Assembly (NCBI GenBank): GCA_041399155.1 | Contig: JAWKTI010000001.1 | Coordinates: 1,054,001-1,118,000, forward strand | Direction: 5' to 3' | Origin: Zavarzinella sp. | GTDB lineage: Bacteria; Planctomycetota; Planctomycetia; Gemmatales; Gemmataceae | DNA: 64,000 nucleotides | Part shown: piece by piece, positions 33,966 to 42,475 of the stretch | Layout: every line of letters begins with the position of its first letter | How positions within the stretch are numbered: position 1 is the first letter of the stretch | Position numbers and translations under genes: made by a program | The notes under the pieces: generated by a model | Databases searched by the model: none | Told to the model about the DNA's origin: nothing | The model's input: the letters and a program-made list of their open reading frames with translations, nothing else

Positions 33966-35051
33966 TTATTCATCCAGTCGCGTGCAGGATGAAATCAGTA
34001 TTTCGTATCGGGTGTGCACTTGATTTTCGGGTGCATCTGCCGGTGGGGCAGCATCCGACCAAAAACTTCTTCCTACTGTGCGACGTTGGATCGTGCGGTT
34101 TTCGGGATCGCTTTCTGCACGCACACGCCAGCCTGCACGGGTGAGCAATTGATGTGTCATTTCTGTAAATCCCGTGGCGGGCAGGTATTGGGAAGAATTC
34201 AGTTGTTCGTACCATTGTCTTAATGATAGCGGCTGCAAATCCCACGCACGGTGGGTGCGTAAATTCAGTTCCGTAACTGCCAGGTTTGCCTGATTCAATT
34301 CCGACAACCACTCCGGAGAACTGGTGATCCGCATGTAATAGGTCACAAACTTTCGAAATTGCTCTAACGGTTGCTGGAACAATTGAATGTATTCCCTGAG
34401 CAGTTCCAGCCCACGCTGGTGGGAAGTCACATTGCTCGTAGGGATTTTCTGAATCTGTTGTATTGGAATGGTCACTACTTCAATTTCTGTAGGAGGCAAT
34501 AACTGATCTGGAGGTAACCAATCTGCATCACCTAAAAAATTAGGTAAAGGCAGGAGGGATTGCAAATAGAGTTCAAGAAAAGGCCGCAGGGGGTTCACGC
34601 TTAAGTCGAGAAAATGGATAATCTGCCCACCCGGTTTGAGAATTCTCGCCAGTTCTGTACGCACCTTTGCTGGGTTAGGAAAGGAGTCGAAGACGCACAA
34701 GGCCAGCACCAGATCCACTGACGAATCAGGGAGTGGGATATTTGTCGCATCTCCTTGTTCAATTGGAACTTGTGGAAATTTGGTGCGAAATGCTTCTACA
34801 AAACGTTCCGATGCTTCGAGGCACCGATAACCTGCAGGTGCACCGTTGGGCAACCAATGGATCAGTTGACCATCCCCACAGCCAATTTCCAGAACCTGCA
34901 AGCGGGATAATTCTGGCAGCACATCCTTCACAATTTCCATGGCAAATTGATGATAGGGCCGCCGGACATTCTGCAAGTGGGTTAAGGTTGTTGGATCGTC
35001 CCACTTTTGCAAGTTGGCGATCATTTCCGGAAATAGATCGGATTCAAACAT
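33966..35051 (-). CDS. Class I SAM-dependent methyltransferase
   Basis: 361 residues. The Rossmann methyltransferase core lies at about 50-165: motif I VLEIGCGDGQLIHWL, an acidic residue ending strand 2 (CLEASERF), VPIEQGDATNIPLPDSSVDL, and LKPGGQIIHFLDLS. The remaining 190 residues are helical and family-specific, without recognisable features. It is cytoplasmic, with no signal. Substrate cannot be inferred. It stands alone, divergent from the UxaA-type gene with 127 nt between them. Confidence 0.85.
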   Translation of the reverse strand: MFESDLFPEMIANLQKWDDPTTLTHLQNVRRPYHQFAMEIVKDVLPELSRLQVLEIGCGDGQLIHWLPNGAPAGYRCLEASERFVEAFRTKFPQVPIEQGDATNIPLPDSSVDLVLALCVFDSFPNPAKVRTELARILKPGGQIIHFLDLSVNPLRPFLELYLQSLLPLPNFLGDADWLPPDQLLPPTEIEVVTIPIQQIQKIPTSNVTSHQRGLELLREYIQLFQQPLEQFRKFVTYYMRITSSPEWLSELNQANLAVTELNLRTHRAWDLQPLSLRQWYEQLNSSQYLPATGFTEMTHQLLTRAGWRVRAESDPENRTIQRRTVGRSFWSDAAPPADAPENQVHTRYEILISSCTRLDE

Positions 35052-35178
35052 AGGTCTGTCTGTTACTTGGTGGCAATATTATGAATTTGTAATTTTGTAA
35101 TACGAAAATCACTCAGTACGATTTCAACAAGTTGTCATATTTTAGATAGTTAGATGATTTCCCGAGAAAAATTCCATT

Positions 35179-36741
35179 ATGGCTGCGATTCCACTCTCCA
35201 AAGTTGCGATTCATTTACGACCGAACGATAACATTGCCATTGCCACGACTACCGTAGGGCCAGACCAGGATCTGTTGTTCCACCAGGCCACCGTGCGAGT
35301 AAGCAAGCCGATCCGCATGGGGCATAAATTTGCCATCCAACCGATCAAGGAAGGCGATGCAATTTACAAATATGGCCAGATCATAGGCTTTGCCGGTGCC
35401 AACATTGCACCTGGGGAGCATGTCCATACCCACAACGTGGTGCTGGGCAAGTTTGAACGCGACTACGCTTACAGTACCGAAGTTCCCCCCCCACCTCCCC
35501 ATGCAGATGAGAAAACCTTCATGGGTTACGACCGTGGTGCCGACTTGCCAGATTATCGGCGTTACGGAACTCGCAATTACCTGGCGATCATCAGCACCGT
35601 AAATTGTTCGGCCACATCGTCGAAATACATTGCTGAACGGATTCGCCAGTCGGGCATTCTGGATCAGTATCCCAATGTAGATGGTATTGTGCCGATCGTC
35701 CATAAGCATGGCTGTGGCATGGCTTATGATGGCGAAGACCACAAGCAATTAGACCGCACTCTGGCTGGTTTTGCCCGCCATGCCAACGTGGGTGCGTACA
35801 TTCTGGTTGGCCTGGGCTGCGAAACTGGTCAGGCGATGCACCTGATTCAGGGAGAAAACCTGATTCAACTGGGACAGCCCTCCGTCAAGCCACTGACAAT
35901 TACCATTCAGGAATCAGGTGGCATTCCCAAGACAATTGAGGCGGGAGTAAAGGCGATTGCTGAAATGCTCCCACGGTTAAATGATGTGAAACGGGTGCAA
36001 CTGCCCGCTAAGCACATTATTCTGGGTACCAACTGTGGTGGTTCGGATGGAAACAGCGGCGTGACAGCTAATCCTGCATTAGGCGTAGCCAGCGACATGA
36101 TTGTGCAGCAGGGTGGCATCAGCATTCTGGGCGAAACCACCGAAATTTACGGCGCAGAGCATTTACTGACCCGCCGTGCAGTCAGCAAGGAAGTGGGTGA
36201 GAAACTGGTGGAACGGATTAAATGGTGGGAGTGGTATACCAGCATTTTCGGCGTAGAAATCAACAACAATCCTTCTGTGGGCAATAAAGAAGGAGGCTTG
36301 ACCACGATTTATGAGAAATCGTTAGGTGCGGTTGCCAAGGGGGGCAGCACCGCACTGGTTGATGTGGTGCGATATGCAGAACCGGTTACCAAAAAAGGCT
36401 TTGTGGTGATGGATACCCCCGGCTACGATCCAGTCAGTATGACAGGAATTGCCGCAGGTGGGGCAAATGTGCTGGTCTTTACCACAGGCCGCGGATCGGT
36501 ATTCGGCTGTAAGCCCGTGCCATCGATAAAAGTGGCTACCAACACCCCACTTTACACCCATATGCTGGACGATATGGATGTGGATGCTGGGGTGATTTTG
36601 CAGGGCACTCCTGTAGAAACAGTGGGAAGACAGATTTTTGATCTGATTCTGGATGTTGCATCAGGCAAAAAAACCAAAAGTGAAATCAACGGCGTGGGAG
36701 AAGAAGAATTCGCACCTTGGCACGTGGGCCCGACTTTGTAA
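35179..36741 (+). CDS. UxaA-family dehydratase (altronate/galactarate type)
   Basis: 520 residues, a complete two-part protein. The N-terminal SAF domain (about 1-95) includes GHKFAIQPIKEGDAIYKYGQ and GEHVHTHNV. The C-terminal part (about 110-510) is the UxaA/GarD catalytic domain with cysteines in TVNCSATSS, HKHGCGMAY, GLGCETGQA and LGTNCGGSDG, which suit an iron or Fe-S-linked lyase site. Family members dehydrate altronate or galactarate in hexuronate breakdown. No uronate isomerase or reductase gene is nearby, so the substrate is inferred from family only. A full-length SAF plus catalytic fusion is the usual form. Confidence 0.9.
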   Translation: MAAIPLSKVAIHLRPNDNIAIATTTVGPDQDLLFHQATVRVSKPIRMGHKFAIQPIKEGDAIYKYGQIIGFAGANIAPGEHVHTHNVVLGKFERDYAYSTEVPPPPPHADEKTFMGYDRGADLPDYRRYGTRNYLAIISTVNCSATSSKYIAERIRQSGILDQYPNVDGIVPIVHKHGCGMAYDGEDHKQLDRTLAGFARHANVGAYILVGLGCETGQAMHLIQGENLIQLGQPSVKPLTITIQESGGIPKTIEAGVKAIAEMLPRLNDVKRVQLPAKHIILGTNCGGSDGNSGVTANPALGVASDMIVQQGGISILGETTEIYGAEHLLTRRAVSKEVGEKLVERIKWWEWYTSIFGVEINNNPSVGNKEGGLTTIYEKSLGAVAKGGSTALVDVVRYAEPVTKKGFVVMDTPGYDPVSMTGIAAGGANVLVFTTGRGSVFGCKPVPSIKVATNTPLYTHMLDDMDVDAGVILQGTPVETVGRQIFDLILDVASGKKTKSEINGVGEEEFAPWHVGPTL

Positions 36742-36879
36742 TTGATGAGGATTTGAAGGGATATTTTGGATCGACCAAGAATTCAGAAAAATTCTGTAGG
36801 TGTGAGATTTTTTTCTTGACTGAACTGAATACTTTTCAGAAACTTTCTTTATCTTTAATTCCAACTTTTTGAGGAAAAG

Positions 36880-37203
36880 ATGAAGAATTTACTCCGTGGG
36901 GGTTTGGCCTGCATGTTGATTGCAGGGATGCTCACCCTTAGCCAGACGGGTGTGGATGCCCAGACAAAAGGAAAAGCCAAGGATACAAAAGGCTCGGTTA
37001 CTGCAACTGGAACGATAGAAGTTTACAAAGGTAAAAAAGGTTTCCGGTATCGGATTAAAAATGCAGAAGGCAAAACTGTGGCAATGCCCTTGCCTCAGGC
37101 TGCCTACGAAACGCGAGATGAATGTTTAAAAGCGATCGAAGATTTGAAAGCCATACTGAATGGTGGAAAAATCGTTGATGGTGCCGACACAGTGAAAGAA
37201 TAA
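36880..37203 (+). CDS. Secreted single-domain YegP/DUF1508-like protein
   Basis: 107 residues. A signal peptide ends near residue 28 (LSQTGVDAQ), then a lysine-rich linker, then one domain of about 60 residues: GTIEVYKGKKGFRYRIKNAE, a strand, and the helix ETRDECLKAIEDLK. The pattern of an aromatic-rich strand pair followed by a helix resembles a single YegP (DUF1508) repeat, although most YegP proteins are cytoplasmic and often carry two repeats. GAGGAAAAG before the ATG is a strong ribosome site. A TTGACT at 36816 may be part of its promoter. The role is unknown. Confidence 0.7.
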   Translation: MKNLLRGGLACMLIAGMLTLSQTGVDAQTKGKAKDTKGSVTATGTIEVYKGKKGFRYRIKNAEGKTVAMPLPQAAYETRDECLKAIEDLKAILNGGKIVDGADTVKE

Positions 37204-37262
37204 ATGGAGCAAGCCCATGTCAAAAGGACTTGATCGTGGGTCTCAGTTTGTAAACAATTCCG

Positions 37263-37964
37263 ATGATGGATAATACCCCACTCACGCCGCGGTCACCAAT
37301 TACACCAGACGAGTCGTCGACTCAACAGTCAATCATCCGACGACCGCACGGCTGGTGCGTGGCAGGTGGGTTTGCTTTAAGTGCTTTGCTTTTCTTTACT
37401 TACGTCGATTTGCACTCTTTCCGCCCTTCAGAGATTGTCCAGCACCCCAAACTGGAGCTTGATTTAAATCGGGCAACCCACGCAGAACTGGTTCAATTAC
37501 CTGGGATTTCAGACCGTCTGGCGAAAGAGGTGCTCTCTTATCGCGATCAACGGGGTGGTTTTCAGCAAGTAAATGATTTGAAGAACATCTATGGGATCGG
37601 GGATCGCACGGTTGCGAAAATCTCACCCCACGTTGTTGTGAATCCGCTGGCGGACCCAACCACTGATGAGGGAAAATTGGCAGAGGAATCAGTGCCTGAC
37701 CTTTTGATCAGGAAACCACCTGAACTTCCACAACAAGCAATTCCTACTAAACCGAAAGCAGCCGCGAATCGGAATCACATCAATGTGAATACAGCTACTA
37801 TGACAGAATTGGACACCTTGCCCGGTATTGGCCCCGTTCTGGCAAAGGCGATCGTCGATGCTCGACAGGAAAAACCGTTCACCCAATTAGAAGATCTCCG
37901 CCGGGTGCGTGGAATTGGAGTGGCCCGGCTGGCCCAATTGAAAAACCACGTTTGTTTCGAATGA
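37263..37964 (+). CDS. Membrane-anchored ComEA-like protein with two helix-hairpin-helix domains
   Basis: 233 residues. One membrane helix lies at about residues 28-48 (VAGGFALSALLFFTYVDLHS). Two ComEA-type (HhH)2 domains follow: the first at about 60-122 (LNRATHAELVQLPGISDRLA and NIYGIGDRTVAKI), the second at about 168-233 (VNTATMTELDTLPGIGPVLA and VRGIGVARLAQL). Such domains bind double-stranded DNA without sequence preference; single-domain ComEA captures DNA during transformation. The doubled domain is less common. No comEC or comF is adjacent. There is no clear ribosome site before ATG 37263 or the next ATG. Confidence 0.85.
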   Translation: MMDNTPLTPRSPITPDESSTQQSIIRRPHGWCVAGGFALSALLFFTYVDLHSFRPSEIVQHPKLELDLNRATHAELVQLPGISDRLAKEVLSYRDQRGGFQQVNDLKNIYGIGDRTVAKISPHVVVNPLADPTTDEGKLAEESVPDLLIRKPPELPQQAIPTKPKAAANRNHINVNTATMTELDTLPGIGPVLAKAIVDARQEKPFTQLEDLRRVRGIGVARLAQLKNHVCFE

Positions 37965-38000
37965 TGAAATTATTTTAACAATTATGCATGAACAATTTTC

Positions 38001-39053
38001 TTAGCCAATTGCGGCCACCAGTGCGTTGCCCACATCGATGGTGGTCGCACTGCCACCCAGGTCTGGTGGGACTACTTTTTTGTCGCTAAGTACCAATTTC
38101 ACGGCACTTCGGATCATTTCCGCACCAGTGGTTTCCTGCAGATGGTCCAGCATTAGCGCCGCAGAAAGTACTGCAGCCATCGGATTGGCAATTCCTTTAC
38201 CTGCGATATCCGGTGCACTGCCATGGACAGGTTCAAACATACTCGGGTAAGTGCGTTCCGGATTAATATTGGCACTGCTGGCGAGTCCCACACTGCCGGT
38301 GACCATGGCACTCAAGTCAGTCAGAATGTCACCAAATAGGTTGCTGGCCACGACAACATCGAAGGTGGACGGCTTGCGCACAAAATCCATTGCTGCTGCA
38401 TCGACCAACAAGCTCTTCAGCGTGACTTCCGGATAATCTTTCGCGACAGCGAGAGCCACTTCGTCCCACAAAGTCATGCCATAAACCAGTGCGTTCGATT
38501 TTGTGATCGAAGTGACCACTTTTTTGCGTTTCATCGCAGCTTCAAAAGCTGCCCTAATAATCCTGTCGCAGCCACGTCGGGTAAAAACTGCTGTCTGCAG
38601 TGCGGTTTCGGCTGCCATCCCTTCGTAAAGTTTCCCACCTACTGGTGCGTATTCACCTTCAGTGTTTTCACGGTAAACCAGAAAATCGATTTTTCCTGGG
38701 TTCTTCAGTGGGCTGTCCACGCCGTCAAAGAGGTAAGCGGGGCGTAGATTCACATATTGGTCAAATTTCCGCCGCATTGGCAGTAACAGATGGTGCACCG
38801 TTACGGTGTCCGGTACATCTGGCGAGCCGATGGCACCAAAAAAGATGGCATCGTGCTGGCGCAAAACGTCCCAGCCGTCTTTGGGCAGGATTGCGCCGGT
38901 TTGTTTGTAAAAATCGGAACCCCATGGCAGATAATTCCAATCGAACTGGATCGACAGTTTTTTGCCCACCGCATCGCAAACGCGAATTGCTTCAGCAATG
39001 ACTTCTGGTCCAATTCCGTCCCCACCAATGACTGCAATACGATGTTTTGCCAT
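38001..39053 (-). CDS. NAD-dependent beta-decarboxylating dehydrogenase (isopropylmalate / tartrate-malate type)
   Basis: 350 residues of the isocitrate/isopropylmalate dehydrogenase family. Landmarks are VIGGDGIGPEVIAEA, the substrate-arginine segment FDQYVNLRPAYL, ENTEGEYA, a metal-binding TDLSAMVTGSVGLASSANIN, and HGSAPDIAGKGIANPMA. The region GSDFYKQTGAILPKDGWD and FFGAIGSPDVPDTV is closer to tartrate dehydrogenase/D-malate decarboxylase enzymes than to typical LeuB, which usually has a different loop there. No other leucine-pathway gene is near. I therefore leave the substrate open between 3-isopropylmalate, D-malate and tartrate. Confidence 0.88.
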   Translation of the reverse strand: MAKHRIAVIGGDGIGPEVIAEAIRVCDAVGKKLSIQFDWNYLPWGSDFYKQTGAILPKDGWDVLRQHDAIFFGAIGSPDVPDTVTVHHLLLPMRRKFDQYVNLRPAYLFDGVDSPLKNPGKIDFLVYRENTEGEYAPVGGKLYEGMAAETALQTAVFTRRGCDRIIRAAFEAAMKRKKVVTSITKSNALVYGMTLWDEVALAVAKDYPEVTLKSLLVDAAAMDFVRKPSTFDVVVASNLFGDILTDLSAMVTGSVGLASSANINPERTYPSMFEPVHGSAPDIAGKGIANPMAAVLSAALMLDHLQETTGAEMIRSAVKLVLSDKKVVPPDLGGSATTIDVGNALVAAIG

Positions 39054-39252
39054 AATTTTGAGAGGTTAGTAAATACAAGTAAGATTTAACGGTTTGCGCC
39101 TTTCACAGCGAAAAATAGGATTGTGGCAAAAGCGTCAAACTTTTGGATTCACGAATGCCGATAACCCTGACGTAAGTGAAAAAGATATGGCGCTGATCGC
39201 AATTGGATAGGGATTAGTTGTCAATCTGGTGGCAGTAGAGGAAGAGAAACTT

Positions 39253-39984
39253 ATGGGCAGGATGCTCGCGATCAGCTATCGCACTGTAAAAATCAGCCTT
39301 GGCATGGTGCTGTTGGGAACGGTCGGCTGTGCATTTCCCTTTGGTTCCACACAAGGCGACCCGCTGTTGGGTAATTTCAATCGGCCAATTCGCCGGACTC
39401 CCCCACCGGAACGTGGTGGCTTGGGACCAGGAAGCCCCGCCTATGACGGTGGAGCACACATTGGCGGTGCCCCATTCGGTGCACCCGTTGATGTGGAGAA
39501 CAGTGCTGGTTTCCTGAGCTTACCAAACCTGACCAGTCCAAATCTGATGTCAGCAGGAAATGGTTACGACCCCAGCCAACGGGTGATGGCTCCCGGAGCA
39601 GTATTACCTGCCCCAGGCAGTTCCGCTTCGCTGGTACCCAGCTTGCCACCTGCTTATGCCTATCGGCCACAAAGTTCGGTGGCATCGAGACCATCCAATT
39701 CGCTCGCCTATATCACCAGTGGTGGGTCGATTGATGCCCCATCTCAGCCAGCGAAACCGTTGCCGTTTGTGCAGCCTGCTTCCCACGTTCAGACGATGGA
39801 AGATGCCGCACCCTTGCTGAAAGCAATGAATCTGCAGTTTCAGCGACTGGAACAGGCACCTAACGGCGATTGGGTCTTCAGTTGTGTGCGTGGGGATCAG
39901 ATGTTTGAAGGGCATGGGAAAGAGCAGATTCACGCCGTGCGATCGGTCATTGACGCAGTGCAACAAGCCGCTGCGAAAGAATAA
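39253..39984 (+). CDS. Proline-rich exported protein, probable lipoprotein
   Basis: 243 residues from ATG 39253, chosen because GAGGAAGAG lies about 8 nt before it and a signal follows at once. The signal VKISLGMVLLGTVGC ends at a cysteine, but Thr at -3 makes a poor lipobox. Residues 30-180 are low-complexity, rich in Pro, Gly and Ser (PGSPAYDGGAHIGGAPFGAP). The last 65 residues look folded: APLLKAMNLQFQRLEQAPNG, then WVFSCVRGDQMFEGHGKEQI and a closing helix. That C-terminal part is the likely functional domain. Family not recognised. Confidence 0.7.
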   Translation: MGRMLAISYRTVKISLGMVLLGTVGCAFPFGSTQGDPLLGNFNRPIRRTPPPERGGLGPGSPAYDGGAHIGGAPFGAPVDVENSAGFLSLPNLTSPNLMSAGNGYDPSQRVMAPGAVLPAPGSSASLVPSLPPAYAYRPQSSVASRPSNSLAYITSGGSIDAPSQPAKPLPFVQPASHVQTMEDAAPLLKAMNLQFQRLEQAPNGDWVFSCVRGDQMFEGHGKEQIHAVRSVIDAVQQAAAKE

Positions 39985-40003
39985 TTCCGGCTACTTGCAA
40001 CGT

Positions 40004-41179
40004 TTAACCCTTCAACATATCATCATGGCGCATGCCACTTGGCGGCAAATCAGCCAGGTGGCAGTTTCGCAACGCTGTTACTGCACCGGCATGCTGTTCA
40101 GCATCGTTATCTTCCCATTCAATGCTGACCGCACCGTCAAAGCCCACACGGTTCAGTTCGATAAAGATATCTTCCAGACTGTTGGCGTCCCGTCTGGTTC
40201 CAGCGGTGACAAAGTTCCAACCATTTGTCCAGTGACCCATGGGGCGGTGCCCACCTAACCGTCCCGCACGGCAATGTTCTGGTGCCACCCACACCCCTTT
40301 GACGTGGGCACAATGGATGTAATTGTGGAATTCGCGAATGAACTCAATTACGGAAACATTCTGCCATTCCATGTGGGAACCATCCAGGTTGAAGCCTACC
40401 GTGCCTTCGTAGCCCGCTTTGTTCATGAAGTTAATGTAATCGCTGGCGGATTCAATATCCCCCATAGCTCGTTCGGATGGGTGGCATTCCAGGTCGTAGG
40501 TGATTCCATACTGCTTGCACAGATCCCAGATGGGGCCAAAACGTTCGACCAGCAATTCCAGGCTGACATCTCGCACATCTGGAATGGGATGTCCATCCAT
40601 CGAGGTTGGCAACGGTGGGAACAGAAACCAGTGGCTCCAGCAGTGGGCAGGTGAACCCACGAATCCCGGTAATGCCACTTTACGATTCTGAAGTTTGCTG
40701 AGGTGGCCAGCAAGACGGACGCACGCCAACAGGTCTTTGGTTGCTTCTGCGTGGATCAGTTTGCCCACTTCCTCTGGCACGTAATACGGATCGGTGCGTG
40801 GGGGATTGTTCCCTGCATCACGCCAGGCTTTATATGCTTTGCGGGCATCGGTGCCTGCACCCAGAAAGTTCAGCGTTTTGGCGCTGGGCTCATCCCCCAG
40901 CACCTGTCCCTGCAGGTGCACCGCCACGGTGAAGATTTCCAGACCGTGATTTTTGGCAATTTCATAGCGAGATTTGGCGTACTCTGCCGCACCGCTATCG
41001 GTATCGCATTTTCGCAAATCCAGTTCCCAACTGGCTTCTTCCCAGCCATCGAAGCCATTGTCGGCCAGGAATTTCACCCACTGTTGAAAATCGACATTGC
41101 CAAACTGCCCACGTACCAGGCCAATCTGGTGGTAGGACGACTTACCAAAACGGTGCGACTCTGTTTGCTTAAAACCCAT
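40004..41179 (-). CDS. Sugar phosphate isomerase/epimerase-like TIM barrel, cytoplasmic
   Basis: 391 residues, xylose-isomerase-like TIM barrel, longer than the 300-residue exported relative at 15661 and without a signal peptide. Metal and substrate landmarks include NGFDGWEEASWELDL, EIFTVAVHLQGQVLGDEPS, the strand GITYDLECHPSERAMGD, VGFNLDGSHMEWQNV, HCAHVKGVWV and FDGAVSIEWEDNDAEQ. The sequential E, D, H, E pattern suits a divalent metal site. Two tryptophan and proline-rich loops are specific to the planctomycete group. AGGA lies 8 nt before the ATG. The DJ-1/PfpI gene lies 44 nt upstream in the same direction, so co-transcription is likely. Confidence 0.88.
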   Translation of the reverse strand: MGFKQTESHRFGKSSYHQIGLVRGQFGNVDFQQWVKFLADNGFDGWEEASWELDLRKCDTDSGAAEYAKSRYEIAKNHGLEIFTVAVHLQGQVLGDEPSAKTLNFLGAGTDARKAYKAWRDAGNNPPRTDPYYVPEEVGKLIHAEATKDLLACVRLAGHLSKLQNRKVALPGFVGSPAHCWSHWFLFPPLPTSMDGHPIPDVRDVSLELLVERFGPIWDLCKQYGITYDLECHPSERAMGDIESASDYINFMNKAGYEGTVGFNLDGSHMEWQNVSVIEFIREFHNYIHCAHVKGVWVAPEHCRAGRLGGHRPMGHWTNGWNFVTAGTRRDANSLEDIFIELNRVGFDGAVSIEWEDNDAEQHAGAVTALRNCHLADLPPSGMRHDDMLKG

Positions 41180-41223
41180 GAAAGATTCCTCATTTTTGGG
41201 AAAGGTTAATGGAACCAGAACGA

Positions 41224-41778
41224 TCAGGCTTGTGCCTTCAGCAGGCGAATAAATTCCCGCATCCAGTGGGGGTTATCGTGCCAAGTGCGGGCCGTCACCA
41301 GATTTTTGGAAACGACCACCGGCTCATCGACATAAGTGCCACCAAACGATTCGACATCAAGTTTGCATTTGGCAACGGTGGTTGCAGTCAGCCCACCCAG
41401 AATGCCAGCCGCTGCCACAATTTCAATGCCATGGCAGACACTGGCAATTGGTTTGCCAGTGGTAAAAAAGCCCCGCGTCAGCTCCAGAAGTTCTGGATAG
41501 TAACGCAGATACTCTGGTGCCCGGCCGCCACTGATTACCAGACCTGCGTAATCTTCTAATTTGGCATCCCGAAAGGCGATGTCTGCAGCCAGCCGATAGC
41601 CAGCCGATTCGATGGTAATGTCCCAGTCGGGGTGCTTGTCGTGCTGAACCAGGTGGTAGGTGCGTTTATCCGGACCAGCCACATGCACGGTGTAGCCTTC
41701 TTCCTGCAAGCGAAAAAGTGGATAAAAGGTATCCAGAATCTCAGCAGCATCGCCAATGACAAGTAAAATAGCGGACAT
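41224..41778 (-). CDS. DJ-1/PfpI family protein
   Basis: 184 residues, a flavodoxin-like fold. The nucleophile elbow is SVCHGIEIVAAAG with the conserved Cys-His pair; the family glutamate is probably in the early ILLVIGDAAEILDTFYP segment. The glycine turn VISGGRAPEYLRYYP precedes the elbow. Members act as glyoxalases, deglycases, proteases or chaperones, so the reaction is undecided. GAGGAAGA before the ATG is a strong ribosome site. It is the first gene of a pair with the TIM-barrel gene and is divergent from MobA with 31 nt between starts. Confidence 0.88.
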   Translation of the reverse strand: MSAILLVIGDAAEILDTFYPLFRLQEEGYTVHVAGPDKRTYHLVQHDKHPDWDITIESAGYRLAADIAFRDAKLEDYAGLVISGGRAPEYLRYYPELLELTRGFFTTGKPIASVCHGIEIVAAAGILGGLTATTVAKCKLDVESFGGTYVDEPVVVSKNLVTARTWHDNPHWMREFIRLLKAQA

Positions 41779-41809
41779 TCTTCCTCGTTGAAGTTGAAGG
41801 TGACTGATT

Positions 41810-42475
41810 TTGTTTTACACATCTGCTCTAAAGTGGACACAACCGGGTACAGAGTGGCTGGGGAATTCACTTTCGCCTAACTTTTTAGGTGCCATCATCT
41901 TCTGTGGCGGTGCTTCAAAGCGGATGGGGAAGCCCAAAGCAGCGTTACCGCACCCAGGTGGGACGCTGTTGCAGCACATCATCCAGCAAGTGCAGCGTTT
42001 GACAGACGATATCACCATGTTGGGCGAACCACCCGAAGCTAGTGTTACGAATTTTTCTGGTCGTGTGATTGCTGACGTTGATCCTCATGTGGGTCCACTG
42101 GTAAGTTTACGCAATGCTTATCAAAATGATCAGTTTAGTAGGGAGTGCTACCTGTTGCTTTCCTGTGATTTGCCATTTCTACATGCAGAGGAATTGTTTC
42201 TACTCTGCACTGGATTCGAATCCACAAAAGATGGTGCAGTGCCAGTTGTTGCAGGAAACTGGCAGCCATTAGCTGCCTGTTATCGCACCAAGTCTCTGCG
42301 TCGCGCATTGGCTGAGTTGCCTGTTAATGAGCAGAGAATGATGAAGTTGTGCGATGTGATGGATCTCGAACCGCTGCTGGATGAAGTTTACCCACAATTA
42401 TGGCAATTACAGAATGTGAATGAGCCAGAAGAATATATCCGTTTCCTCAAGTCTGTCGGTTGGGAGCAATCATGA
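41810..42475 (+). CDS. mobA: Molybdenum cofactor guanylyltransferase (MobA-like)
   Basis: 221 residues. MobA joins GTP to molybdopterin to make the guanine dinucleotide cofactor. The GTP-binding signature FCGGASKRMGKPKAAL matches the family GG-x-S-x-RMG-x-x-KA pattern. ADVDPHVGPLVSL, LLSCDLPFL with the metal aspartate, and NVNEPEEY near the C-terminus all fit. Only TTG 41810 can start the frame before the GTP motif, because a TGA closes it just upstream; AAGG sits 9 nt before the TTG. About 27 residues precede the motif, longer than usual. The next gene overlaps by 4 nt. No molybdoenzyme gene is visible here. Confidence 0.87.
   Translation: MFYTSALKWTQPGTEWLGNSLSPNFLGAIIFCGGASKRMGKPKAALPHPGGTLLQHIIQQVQRLTDDITMLGEPPEASVTNFSGRVIADVDPHVGPLVSLRNAYQNDQFSRECYLLLSCDLPFLHAEELFLLCTGFESTKDGAVPVVAGNWQPLAACYRTKSLRRALAELPVNEQRMMKLCDVMDLEPLLDEVYPQLWQLQNVNEPEEYIRFLKSVGWEQS

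Noticed and set aside
38001..39053. Firm call as leuB
   Set aside because: Active-site-side loops resemble tartrate/D-malate dehydrogenases as much, and no leuCD or leuA is nearby.
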